From: Roseateles_C aquae
GTDB lineage: Bacteria > Pseudomonadota > Gammaproteobacteria > Burkholderiales > Burkholderiaceae_C
Direction: 5' to 3'
DNA: 64,000 nt
Assembly (NCBI RefSeq): GCF_032337115.1
Contig: NZ_JAVXZY010000014.1
Span: forward strand, 77,083 to 141,082
The translations under genes and the position numbers were made by a program. Below are positions 1 to 11,917 of the stretch, in pieces (the stretch's first letter is position 1; every line of letters begins with the position of its first letter). The notes beneath the pieces were generated by a model that made no database searches, was not told the DNA's origin, and saw only the letters and a program-made list of their open reading frames with translations.

Positions 1-1
1 G

Positions 2-1939
2 GGCAGCGACGAGGTCTTCGACGCTGCGCTGCGCCGCGCCGGTGCGGTGCGGGTGCGCAGCTTTGTCGAGCTGTTCTCGGCCTCCAAATGCCTGGCCTCG
101 CGCTACCGCCCGGTGGGCCGGCGCCTGGCCATCGTCACCAATGGCGGCGGCCCCGGCGTGCTGGCGGCCGACCGCCTGCCGCAAGTCGGCCTGCAGCTGG
201 GCCAGCTGGGCAGCGAGGCGCGGGCGGCGCTGCAGCCCTTGCTGCCGGCGCAGGCCAGCTTGTCCGATCTGATCGATCTTTCGGAAGAAGCCACACCGGC
301 GCAGTACCGCGCGGCCATCGAGGCGGCCGGCCGCGACGCCCAGATTGACGGCGTGCTGGCCATCCATTCACCGAAGCCCGGCGGCGATGCGGCGGCGGTG
401 TCGCGGGCGCTGGCCGAGATCAAGAGCGGCCTGGCCAAGCCGCTGCTGTGCTGCTGGATGGGCGACAGCCCGGAGCTGCAGGCCGCCCGCGGCCTGCTCA
501 ACGAGGCACAGATCCCGAGCTTTCGCACGCCCGAGGCGGCCGTCGGCGCCTTCGGCCATATCGCCGCCTTCTATGCCAACCAGCGCCTGCTGCAGCAGAC
601 GCCGCCGCCGCTGTCCTCGCTGGCCAAGCCCGATCTGGAAGGCGCGCGGCTGGTGATCGACAGCGTGCTGGCCGAGCGCCGCAAGGTGCTGACCGAGATG
701 GAGAGCAAGACCCTGCTGTCGGCCTTCCACATCCCGGTGACGCAGACGCTGCTGGCGCGCACGGCCAACGAGGCGATGATGATCGCCACCCAGCTCGGCT
801 TCCCGGTGGCGCTGAAGATCGATTCGCCGGACATCAGCCACAAGTCCGATGTGCAGGGCGTGGAGCTGAACCTCGGCAGCGGCCTGGCGGTGCGCGATGC
901 CTACAAGGCGATGATGGAGCGGGTGGCTCGCGCCCAGCCCACGGCGCGGCTCAATGGCGTGACGGTGCAGAAGATGGCCGGCGCCGAGCGCGGCCGCGAG
1001 ATCTATGTGGGCCTGACCACCGATGTGCCCTTCGGCCCGGTGCTGGTGTTTGGCGCCGGCGGCACGATGATCGAGCTGATACGCGATCGCGCGATGGAGC
1101 TGCCGCCGCTGAACCAGTTCCTTGCCCGCCGGCTGATCGAGCGCTCGCGGGTGGCCGAGACACTGGGCGAATGGCGCGGCGCGCCGGCCGCCGATGTCGA
1201 TGCGCTGGAGCAGATCCTCTTGCGCGTGTCCGAGATGGTCTGCGAGCTGCCACAGCTGCGCGAGATGGACATCAATCCCATCATCGTCGACGAGCACGGT
1301 GCGGTCGCCGTCGATGCGCGCATCGTCATCGACAGCGCGCCGCAGGCGCTGTCCGGCAGCTCGAGCAACTACCAGCACCTGGCCATCCTGCCCTACCCGG
1401 CCCGCTACGAGCAGCTCTGGCCGCTGCGCGGCGGCGGCGAGGTGCTGGTGCGGCCGGTGCATCCGGACGACGCGCAGATGCTGCAGCGCCTGGTGCAGGA
1501 GCTGTCGGCCGAGAGCCGCTACTTCCGCTTTGTCTCGCACATGAAGGAGCTGCCGCCGGCGATGCTGGCCCGCTTCACGCTGATCGACTACGACCGCGAG
1601 ATGGCCCTGGTGGCCGTGCACCGCGAGCGTCAGCCGGGGCCGGATGGCGAGATCGTCGAGAGCGAGCGCATCGTCGGCGTGTCACGCTACATCACCAACC
1701 CGGACCCGAGCAGCTGCGAGTTTTCGCTGGTCGTCGCCGATGATTTCAACGGCCGCGGCCTGGGCTCACGGCTGATGGAAAGCATCATGGATGTGGCCCG
1801 CGACAAGGGCCTGGCCGAGATCGAAGGCCTGGTGCTGGCCAACAACCCCGGCATGCTGAAGCTGATGCGCGGCCTGGGCTTTGCGATCAAGCCCTTCCCG
1901 GATGATCCGGACTTCAAGCTGGTGACGCACGGGCTGTGA
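2..1939 (+). CDS. Pat-like bifunctional CoA-ligase / GNAT protein acetyltransferase (5' truncated by window)
   Basis: The reading frame is open from the window edge, so the N-terminal CoA-binding part is missing and about 645 residues are visible. The order is: CoA-ligase region (RLAIVTNGGGPGVLAAD), a central ATP-grasp domain of the ADP-forming acetyl-CoA synthetase type (FPVALKIDSPDISHKSD, VFGAGGTMIE), and a C-terminal GNAT acetyltransferase with the acetyl-CoA loop DFNGRGLGSRLM. This is the architecture of protein lysine acetyltransferase Pat/YfiQ, which acetylates and inactivates enzymes such as acetyl-CoA synthetase using acetyl-CoA; the ligase half is usually a regulatory, non-catalytic module. 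Family members are about 900 residues, so roughly 250 residues lie outside the window. Ends with TGA; no same-strand partner follows. Confidence 0.85.
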   Translation, partial: GSDEVFDAALRRAGAVRVRSFVELFSASKCLASRYRPVGRRLAIVTNGGGPGVLAADRLPQVGLQLGQLGSEARAALQPLLPAQASLSDLIDLSEEATPAQYRAAIEAAGRDAQIDGVLAIHSPKPGGDAAAVSRALAEIKSGLAKPLLCCWMGDSPELQAARGLLNEAQIPSFRTPEAAVGAFGHIAAFYANQRLLQQTPPPLSSLAKPDLEGARLVIDSVLAERRKVLTEMESKTLLSAFHIPVTQTLLARTANEAMMIATQLGFPVALKIDSPDISHKSDVQGVELNLGSGLAVRDAYKAMMERVARAQPTARLNGVTVQKMAGAERGREIYVGLTTDVPFGPVLVFGAGGTMIELIRDRAMELPPLNQFLARRLIERSRVAETLGEWRGAPAADVDALEQILLRVSEMVCELPQLREMDINPIIVDEHGAVAVDARIVIDSAPQALSGSSSNYQHLAILPYPARYEQLWPLRGGGEVLVRPVHPDDAQMLQRLVQELSAESRYFRFVSHMKELPPAMLARFTLIDYDREMALVAVHRERQPGPDGEIVESERIVGVSRYITNPDPSSCEFSLVVADDFNGRGLGSRLMESIMDVARDKGLAEIEGLVLANNPGMLKLMRGLGFAIKPFPDDPDFKLVTHGL

Positions 1940-1978
1940 GCGCGGCGGCTGGGGCAGGTCTGGCGACAGCGCCCCAGC

Positions 1979-2569
1979 TCAGGCGCCAGACAAGCGCACG
2001 GCCAACAGATTCAAGGGGCCTTGCGGGGCGTTGCTGTGGTCGAAATCAAGCTGCACCTCCTGTCTGGTGCTCTGCGCCTTGGCCAGCGAAAGGCAGATCG
2101 CCGTGCTGCAGCTCAACGGCAGGCCGAGCAGGCGCCAGCTGCCGTCGTTCGCCAGTTCAAGCGAGTATTGCGGCTGACGGATCTTGATCGTGAAGGCTGT
2201 CTTGCTGGGCTGCGGCGTGTCTGACTGCAGCTGCAGCAGCTCGTAAGTGACCTGCGTGCTTGGCGCGTCAGGTATGGGAGGCACCGCGCGTTCGGTCACG
2301 CGAATCCGCAGGCTGTAGCGATGACCCCATTCAAACTTGAAGCCCTGGATGGCATTGCCGATGGGCGCCCAGTCGGCGGTATCGCTGCTGCGCGCACGCA
2401 GGCACAGGTACTCGAACATCCCATTGCAACCGTCCATGTAGTGGTCCAGCTGCAGCGTGGTTTCATAGCTGCTGGTCTGCGACGCTGAGCCCCCACCCCC
2501 GCCACAGCTGCTGAGCAGGCTGCCGATCACCAGGCCGAGCAGGCCCTTGTGAAAAATGCGTGTGTTCAT
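1979..2569 (-). CDS. Predicted lipoprotein of unknown function
   Basis: 196 residues. The N-terminus is a type II signal peptide (MNTRIFHKGLLGLVIGSLLSSC) with lipobox LSSC followed by a glycine run, so the mature protein is probably an outer-membrane or periplasmic lipoprotein. The ATG is preceded by an AGGGGG ribosome-binding site. The mature part carries four cysteines in two close pairs (CNGMFEYLC and LSCSTAIC) and looks beta-rich. I do not recognise the family. It converges on the Pat-like gene with a 39-bp gap. Confidence 0.65.
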   Translation of the reverse strand: MNTRIFHKGLLGLVIGSLLSSCGGGGGSASQTSSYETTLQLDHYMDGCNGMFEYLCLRARSSDTADWAPIGNAIQGFKFEWGHRYSLRIRVTERAVPPIPDAPSTQVTYELLQLQSDTPQPSKTAFTIKIRQPQYSLELANDGSWRLLGLPLSCSTAICLSLAKAQSTRQEVQLDFDHSNAPQGPLNLLAVRLSGA

Positions 2570-2665
2570 GTGTCCCCCTTTGCCGTACTGGCTATGGGCA
2601 AATGATAACCACGCAATTCAGTGCAAATAGATCACCCGGATTGGGGGCTATGCAGGAGCACGACC

Positions 2666-3082
2666 TCAGAACAGCGCCCAGCCTGCCTGCAGCCACAGCA
2701 GCACCAGCACCACGTTGCTGAGCACGAAGACGGCAAAGCGGTGCAGCACCTTGTTGTAGCTGAGGTGGATCAGGCTGTGAACGATGCGCAGCGCCACGTA
2801 GAGCCACGCGGTGGTCACGAGCGCGGCCGTGGCGGTCTGGGCGGCGAACAGCATCAGGCAGGCCACATAGAACAGCAGCGGCAGCTCCAGCAGGTTCATG
2901 TAGTTGCGGTTCGGAATGCTCACATGGGCCGGCACTGCGCTTGATTCGCCGTACTTGAAATCGTCGATGCGCAGCTCGCGCCGGCGCGCGGCGCCGACGC
3001 GGCGCAGCGGGATCATCAGCAGCACCAGGCCGGTCCAGCCGGCCAACGCAAAGACCGGCTGCAGGATGGCGTTGTTCATCAT
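2666..3082 (-). CDS. MAPEG family membrane protein
   Basis: 138 residues with about four hydrophobic segments, the size and topology of the MAPEG superfamily (membrane-associated proteins in eicosanoid and glutathione metabolism). The signature region is near residues 55-70 (HVSIPNRNYMNLLELPLLFY), where the family has a conserved E-x-x-P segment. Bacterial members are inner-membrane proteins whose substrates are mostly unknown; glutathione use is a family inference. The start is the double ATG that overlaps the yggL stop (ATGATGA), so it is translationally coupled to yggL. It is the last gene of the minus-strand run that begins with phnC. Confidence 0.8.
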   Translation of the reverse strand: MMNNAILQPVFALAGWTGLVLLMIPLRRVGAARRRELRIDDFKYGESSAVPAHVSIPNRNYMNLLELPLLFYVACLMLFAAQTATAALVTTAWLYVALRIVHSLIHLSYNKVLHRFAVFVLSNVVLVLLWLQAGWALF

Positions 3083-3447
3083 GCTTGCGGCGTCAGCACG
3101 TACTGGGTGCCATCGTGCCAGGCATCCTGCAGCGGCGACACGGTGACGGCAGCGACCTCGCTGCGGGCACGGAACCAGGCGGCCACGGCCTCGCGGTCGG
3201 CCTCGGTGGCCGAGCCACGACCCAGCTTGGCGACGAAGCCGCCGCTGGCGCCGCCGCCGAAGTCCAGGCCGCGGGGCAGGATCAGCTGCAGCAGCAGCTC
3301 GTCGATGAAGCGCTCCTGCGCGGCGTCGTCAAGCTCGGCCTTCAACGTCGCGTGCACATCGAAGGCCAGTTCTTGGAATTCACCGATGCGCAGCTTCTTG
3401 CGCTGGCGGCGGCTGCGCTGGCGGGCCTGGGGCGGGTTCTGCTTCAT
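3079..3447 (-). CDS. yggL: YggL family 50S ribosome-associated protein
   Basis: 122 residues: a basic N-terminus (RQRSRRQRKKLRIGEF) followed by an alpha/beta domain (FQELAFDVHATL, DFIDELLLQLILPRGLDFGGG-like region, VAAWFRARSEVAAVTVSPLQDAW). This matches the YggL/DUF469 family, which associates with the large ribosomal subunit. The start was chosen at the ATG ending at 3447 because an AGGAG site lies about 7 nt upstream; the open frame extends further but contains no better start. The gene overlaps the MAPEG gene by four bases. Its place after the phosphonate genes looks like co-transcription rather than shared function. Confidence 0.8.
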   Translation of the reverse strand: MKQNPPQARQRSRRQRKKLRIGEFQELAFDVHATLKAELDDAAQERFIDELLLQLILPRGLDFGGGASGGFVAKLGRGSATEADREAVAAWFRARSEVAAVTVSPLQDAWHDGTQYVLTPQA

Positions 3448-3524
3448 CGGCGGGCTCCTGCTGGGGGATGGCTGGCACTGTAGCGCCAAAGGTGTCGCCC
3501 GGGCGCGGGCGCCCCGCACGGGCC

Positions 3525-4076
3525 TCACTCCAGTCGGGTGCGCGGCAGCAGCTCGCTCAGCAGCGCCAGGTAGTAGTCCAGCGGCGGGGTGGCCTGGCCC
3601 GGGGTCTTGGCCAGATCGTCCCAGCGGCGCAGCGCCAGCGCCTCGGTGGCATAGGGCCGAGCCGCGAAGGCGCTGAGTTCGCCCTCGTTCATCGGCCCGC
3701 CCTGCAGCCGCAGCGAATGCCGCGAGGCCGGGCTCAGGCCCTGGGCATAGGCCGGATCGGTGGCGACCAGATAGCGCTTGGCCTGCACATGCAGGCGTAT
3801 CGGTTCGGTCAGGGCTGCGCTGAAGTGGTTCTCCAGCAGAGGCAGCGCGCGCAGCTCGTGCAGATCGTCGCTGATGTCGTCGCAGCGCTCGACGAAATGG
3901 CCGATGTCGTGCAGCAGCGCGGCGCCGACCAGCGTCGCGTCGGCATGGGCCCACTCGGCCAACTGCGCACATTGCAGCGCATGTTCCAGCGCGCTGATGG
4001 GCTCGGCGCGCAGGCCCTCGTAGGGCTGGCGGCCGTGGGCTTCAAACAAGGCGTCAATCCGTTCGATGATGTCCAT
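3525..4076 (-). CDS. PhnZ-like HD-domain mixed-valent diiron oxygenase (phosphonate degradation)
   Basis: 183 residues from the ATG at 4076, which has a GGGAG site 8 nt upstream; the open frame runs a few codons further to a TTG. The HD motif is LLHDIGHFVE. An upstream segment with Tyr and Glu (PYEGLRAEPISALEHALQ) resembles the latch Tyr/Glu and first His ligand of PhnZ, and a C-terminal RRWDDLAK supplies the last Asp. PhnZ cleaves the C-P bond of (R)-2-amino-1-hydroxyethylphosphonate after PhnY hydroxylates 2-aminoethylphosphonate. The gene follows phnE by 19 bp in the phosphonate import operon, which supports the call. No phnY is in the window, so the substrate may differ, for example a trimethylated or already hydroxylated phosphonate. 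Confidence 0.75.
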   Translation of the reverse strand: MDIIERIDALFEAHGRQPYEGLRAEPISALEHALQCAQLAEWAHADATLVGAALLHDIGHFVERCDDISDDLHELRALPLLENHFSAALTEPIRLHVQAKRYLVATDPAYAQGLSPASRHSLRLQGGPMNEGELSAFAARPYATEALALRRWDDLAKTPGQATPPLDYYLALLSELLPRTRLE

Positions 4077-4095
4077 GGCCGCGGCTCCCAAAGCA

Positions 4096-4935
4096 TCAAA
4101 CCAATCGCTTGCGAACCTGCGAGGAGATCAGGTCGATCAGTGCCACCGAGATCACCAGCAGGATCAGCACCGCGGCGGTCTGGCCATACTGGAAGCCGCG
4201 GATCACATCCCACAGCACCATGCCGATGCCGCCGGCGCCGACCATGCCGACCACCGAGGCCGAGCGCACATTCGATTCAAAGCGGTACAAGGCATAGGAC
4301 ACCCACAGCGGCATCACCTGCGGGATGACGCCGTAGAGCACCTCGGCCAGCGGATGGGCGCCGGTGGCGCGCAGGCCCTCGACCGGCTGCGGATCGATGG
4401 CCTCGACGGCCTCCGAGAACAGCTTGGCCAGCACGCCGGTGGTGTGCACGAACAGCGCCAGCACGCCGGCAAACGGCCCCAGGCCGACGGCGACGACGAA
4501 GAGCAGCGCGAACACCATCTCGTTGATGGCGCGGCAGGCATCGAGGAAGCGGCGCACCGGCTGGTGCACCCAGGCCGGCGTCAAGTTGCCGGCCGCCAGC
4601 AGGGCCAGCGGCACCGAGGCCACGATGGCCAGCGCCGTGCCCCACAGCGCGATCTGCAGCGTGATCAGCAGTTCCTGCAGGTAGTAGCGCCATTCGCCGA
4701 AATCCGGCGGGAAGAAACCGGCGGCGTAGCTGGCGATATTGCCGGCGTCGCGGATCAGGTCCAGCGGCCGCATATCGGCGCCGCGCCAGCTGCCGGCCAG
4801 CAAGGCCAGCAACAAGGCCCAGGCGATCAGCAGCCAGCTGCGCATCGGCGGCCGTGGCGGCACAGCCTGGCTCCCAGGCGCAGGCAAGACCTGACCCTGT
4901 GGCGCGTTGATCGGTGTCGCGGCGCTCACGGGCAT
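4096..4935 (-). CDS. phnE: Phosphonate ABC transporter permease PhnE
   Basis: About 279 residues with some six membrane segments and the EAA-loop region near the end (RSASVVGMVGAGGIGMVLWD), as in PhnE permeases. It forms the inner-membrane channel for phosphonates with PhnC and PhnD. The start is ATG at 4935, whose A overlaps the phnD stop (TGATG); a GTG one codon earlier (4938) is the alternative. With no Shine-Dalgarno sequence, re-initiation after phnD is likely. A copy of a 15-base dispersed repeat lies in the N-terminal coding region. Confidence 0.9.
   Translation of the reverse strand: MPVSAATPINAPQGQVLPAPGSQAVPPRPPMRSWLLIAWALLLALLAGSWRGADMRPLDLIRDAGNIASYAAGFFPPDFGEWRYYLQELLITLQIALWGTALAIVASVPLALLAAGNLTPAWVHQPVRRFLDACRAINEMVFALLFVVAVGLGPFAGVLALFVHTTGVLAKLFSEAVEAIDPQPVEGLRATGAHPLAEVLYGVIPQVMPLWVSYALYRFESNVRSASVVGMVGAGGIGMVLWDVIRGFQYGQTAAVLILLVISVALIDLISSQVRKRLV
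4883..4897 (+). repeat. Dispersed 15-mer, copy in phnE
   Basis: GGCAAGACCTGACCC in the N-terminal coding part of phnE, where it encodes QVLPA on the minus strand. This is a different reading frame and orientation from the mnmE copies. Confidence 0.7.
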
Positions 4936-5912
4936 CACTGCAGCTTGGCCTGCTGCTTGTTCAGCTCGGCCAGGCGGGTGTCGATATCGGCCAGCTTCTT
5001 GCTCTTTTCGTCGGCCGCCAGTGCGGCGTCGTTCTCGATCTTGGCGCGTTCACGGGCCAGTTCGAGCAGGCGCACCGGGCCCAGCTGGGCATTGCTGGAG
5101 GCACGGAATGCGCTGTAGCTGAGCTTTTCCAGGATCTCGCGCTCGGCCGGCTTCTTGCCGTAGCTGAGCAGGAAGTCGCGCAGCTTGGCCTTGGTGCCTT
5201 CGTCCAGGTCCTTGCGCCAGACGATGGGGTCGCTGGCGATCAGCGGCGAGCGCCAGATTTCGCGCAGCTGGCCGAGCTTGTCGCCATTGGTGATCGAGAA
5301 GCGGTGCCAGTTCTCGGTGTTGTTGGTGGCCACATCGACCTGCTTGTTGACGACGGCCAGCAGATTGGTCTCGTGGTTGGCGCGCACCATGCGCTTGAAG
5401 TCGCGCGTCGGCTCGACCTTGTTCTGCGCAAAGGCGAAGTAGCCGGGCACCAGGGTGCCGCTGGTCGAGTTCGGATCGCCAAAGCCCAGCGTCAGGTTGG
5501 CGCGCGCCTTCAACACATCGTCCAGCGACTTGTAGGGGCTGTCCGCATGGACAACGAGGATCGAGTAATAGCCTTCGTTGCCGTCCTTGCCGACGGTCTT
5601 GGCGAACACTTCACCCTGGGCACGGTCGACGGCCTCGATGGCCGACTTGTTGCCGAACCAGCCGATCTGCACCTTGTTGAAGCGCATCGCCTCGATGACG
5701 CCGGAGTAGTCGGTGGCGAAGAAGGCATTGACCTTCAGGCCGGTGGCCCGGCTCATATCGTCCAGCAGCGGCTGCCAGGCGCCCTTCAGATGGGCGGACG
5801 ATTCGGTCGTGATCATGCCGAAGTTGATTTCCTTGACAGCCTGGGCCTGGACATTGCCCAGCCAGCAGGCGGCGGTGGTGGCCAGCAGGGCCAGAACGTT
5901 ACGGCGTTGCAT
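4935..5912 (-). CDS. phnD: Phosphonate ABC transporter periplasmic binding protein PhnD
   Basis: 325 residues. A Sec signal peptide (MQRRNVLALLATTAACWLGNVQA) precedes a type 2 periplasmic binding fold with typical PhnD segments: INFGMITTESS, DYSGVIEAMRFNKVQIGWFG, NSTSGTLVPGYFAF and SDPIVWRKDL. It delivers phosphonate, or possibly phosphite, to the PhnE/PhnC transporter. The C-terminus is an extended charged helix (KSKKLADIDTRLAELNKQQAKLQ). It lies between phnC (52-bp gap) and phnE (1-base overlap). Confidence 0.92.
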   Translation of the reverse strand: MQRRNVLALLATTAACWLGNVQAQAVKEINFGMITTESSAHLKGAWQPLLDDMSRATGLKVNAFFATDYSGVIEAMRFNKVQIGWFGNKSAIEAVDRAQGEVFAKTVGKDGNEGYYSILVVHADSPYKSLDDVLKARANLTLGFGDPNSTSGTLVPGYFAFAQNKVEPTRDFKRMVRANHETNLLAVVNKQVDVATNNTENWHRFSITNGDKLGQLREIWRSPLIASDPIVWRKDLDEGTKAKLRDFLLSYGKKPAEREILEKLSYSAFRASSNAQLGPVRLLELARERAKIENDAALAADEKSKKLADIDTRLAELNKQQAKLQ

Positions 5913-5964
5913 AGGGGTCTCGCTCTTGAAAAAGTGAAAGCAGGGATCGTTCTTGTGGGTGTTC

Positions 5965-6798
5965 TCAGGCCGCCTGCAGCACCGGCTCGGGGTGCAGGGC
6001 GGGCACGGGCTTCTTCAGGCCGGGCAGTTGGGCGGGCAGCAGCAGCTCTTCGCTCTGCGTGCCATAGAGCTGTTGCAGTCGCTCATTGCTGAGCGCGGTG
6101 GTCGGGCCGTCGTAGACGACCTCGCCATGGCGCAGCGCGATGGTGCGCGGGCAGAAGGCAAAGGCGTAGTCGATCTGATGCAGCGACACCATCACGGTGA
6201 CACCCAGCTCGCGGTTCAGCTCGGCCAGCAGCTGCATCACGCGGCGGCTCGATTCGGGGTCCAGCGAGGCGATCGGTTCGTCGGCCAGGATGATCTCGGC
6301 GCCCTGCACCAGGGCCCGCGAGATGGCGGCGCGCTGCTGCTGGCCGCCGGACAGCGTCGAGGCGCGCTGCCAGGCACAGGCGCCGATGCCCACACGCTCC
6401 AGCGCCGCGAAGGCCCGCGCCAGCTCGGCCTCGGTGAAGCGGCCCAGCGCCCAGCGCCAGGCCGGCATCCGGTGCAAGGCGCCGGCCAGCACATTGCTCA
6501 GCACCGGCAGGCGGTCGACCAGATTGAACTGCTGAAAAATCATCGCCACGCGGGCGCGGGTGGCGCGCACATCCGCGGCGATGCGGCCATCGGCTTGCAC
6601 CTCGCGGTCGAGCAGGTGCACGCTGCCAGCGTCGCCGCGATGTAGGCCGTTCAGATGGCGCAGCAGCGTCGATTTGCCGGAACCCGAGGCGCCCAGCAGG
6701 GCGACCATCTCACCACGCTCGACCTGCAGCGAGACCTCGCGCAAGGCGGGCTTGGCGCCGAAGCGCTTGCTCAGCTTGTCTACCTCGATCACCACCAT
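5965..6798 (-). CDS. phnC: Phosphonate ABC transporter ATP-binding protein PhnC
   Basis: 277 residues with a complete ABC ATPase set: Walker A GASGSGKST near residue 35, signature LSGGQQQR, Walker B IILADEP and the H-loop SLHQ. The level of match to PhnC (VVIEVDKLSKRFG, RVAMIFQQFNLVDRLPVLSNVLAG) is good. It energises phosphonate import through PhnE. It is the first gene of the operon phnC-phnD-phnE-HD oxygenase-yggL-MAPEG. A perfect 16-bp palindrome lies 16 bp upstream of the start and may be an operator. Confidence 0.92.
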   Translation of the reverse strand: MVVIEVDKLSKRFGAKPALREVSLQVERGEMVALLGASGSGKSTLLRHLNGLHRGDAGSVHLLDREVQADGRIAADVRATRARVAMIFQQFNLVDRLPVLSNVLAGALHRMPAWRWALGRFTEAELARAFAALERVGIGACAWQRASTLSGGQQQRAAISRALVQGAEIILADEPIASLDPESSRRVMQLLAELNRELGVTVMVSLHQIDYAFAFCPRTIALRHGEVVYDGPTTALSNERLQQLYGTQSEELLLPAQLPGLKKPVPALHPEPVLQAA

Positions 6799-6813
6799 CG
6801 CGCATCTCCGGCA

Positions 6814-6829
6814 CTGCCCCCGGGGGCAG
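6814..6829. promoter_or_regulatory. 16-bp perfect palindrome upstream of phnC
   Basis: CTGCCCCCGGGGGCAG is self-complementary and sits 16 bp before the phnC ATG, in the only gap upstream of the phosphonate operon. It could be an operator or a leader hairpin near the ribosome-binding site. No U-tract follows, so a terminator is less likely. Confidence 0.35.
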
Positions 6830-6899
6830 CCCGGGATGTCAGCCCGCGATGGTGATCAAGTGCCGTGACGCCGCGATGACAGCGGCGCGCCTGCTCCGT

Positions 6900-7106
6900 T
6901 CAGCTGCCCGACTTGGCCTTCTCGCGCTTCTTCTCGTAGCTGTCGTAGCTGTCGCTGTTGCGCTTCATGCAGTCGCGGTAGGCGACGTTGTCGGTCAGCC
7001 GGCTGCAGTCTCGCTGGGCCTGATCCTGGGCAGCCTCGTAGATGACGTCGCAGCCGGCCAGCGGCAACAGGGCCAGCAGGCCGGCAAGCATCAGGCAGTT
7101 CTTCAT
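6900..7106 (-). CDS. Small predicted lipoprotein
   Basis: 68 residues from the ATG at 7106, which has a GGGAGA site upstream. The N-terminus MKNCLMLAGLLALLPLAGC is a short lipoprotein signal with lipobox LAGC. The mature part is charged, with two cysteines (CSRLTDNVAYRDCMKR) and a Lys/Ser-rich tail. No family recognised. It lies 20 bp downstream of the DUF2242-type lipoprotein gene on the same strand and is probably co-transcribed with it. Confidence 0.6.
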   Translation of the reverse strand: MKNCLMLAGLLALLPLAGCDVIYEAAQDQAQRDCSRLTDNVAYRDCMKRNSDSYDSYEKKREKAKSGS

Positions 7107-7126
7107 GGCAGCGGTCTCCCGAGGTT

Positions 7127-7693
7127 TCACTGTTCAACCAATTGCTCGCGCAGCAGCTTCTGCATCAGGGCGAAATAGCGGTCGTAGAACTCGCCGGCGG
7201 GAATGGTCTCGGACGCCACCTTGACCATTGAATCCTGGCTGGACGACAGCGGCACCGAGATCGAGCCGATGGCACTGACACCGATGCTGGTGGCGTTGCT
7301 GCTCTTCTTGATGGCGTACCGGTCCTGCTGGGCCGAGACATAGGCGGTCGCGATCTGGGCGTTCTTGCCGTCGGGCACGCAGACGACATTGAAGCTGATT
7401 TCCACATGCACCTCGCCATCGGGCTGGAAGCGCTTGCTGCCATTGACCAGGCCGGACTTGGCGCTGTTGATCACATAGCCCTGGCTCAGCAGCGCCCGGC
7501 GTGCCGCCTCGCAAGTCTCGTCGACGCTGCCGTCGAACAGCCGTGAGAAGGTCTCGTCGGAGTTGAAGCGCTCGTTCTGGTAGACCGAGGTCTTGCGCGG
7601 CGTGGGGCTGCTCTGCGGCAGCGCGCAACCACCCAGCAGGGCAGCAGTGAGCATCACAAGGGGCCAGCGCGGGGGCAGTGTCAGGGTCAGCAT
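7127..7693 (-). CDS. DUF2242-type predicted lipoprotein
   Basis: 188 residues from the ATG at 7693; an in-frame ATG at 7741 would add 16 residues before the signal peptide. A hydrophobic stretch ends in lipobox LLGGC. The mature domain (TSVYQNERFNSDETFSR, CEAARRALLSQGYVINSAKSGLVNGSKRFQP, IPAGEFYDRYFALMQKLLREQL) matches the DUF2242 family of proteobacterial lipoproteins as I remember it. Role unknown; probably envelope-associated. Neither start has a convincing ribosome-binding site, so the start is uncertain. Confidence 0.7.
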   Translation of the reverse strand: MLTLTLPPRWPLVMLTAALLGGCALPQSSPTPRKTSVYQNERFNSDETFSRLFDGSVDETCEAARRALLSQGYVINSAKSGLVNGSKRFQPDGEVHVEISFNVVCVPDGKNAQIATAYVSAQQDRYAIKKSSNATSIGVSAIGSISVPLSSSQDSMVKVASETIPAGEFYDRYFALMQKLLREQLVEQ

Positions 7694-7750
7694 CGGGGAG
7701 CGGGCGGGATCTGGGCGCTGAGGAACGCAGCGTGAACGCATTATCCCGGT

Positions 7751-11916
<4,166 letters not shown>

Positions 11917-11917
<1 letters not shown>

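Noticed and set aside
103..1743. Long antisense and frame-shifted open frames across the Pat-like gene
   Set aside because: They have Arg/Ala/Gly-rich, low-complexity translations typical of GC-rich shadow frames and no domain match; the real frame is continuous on plus.
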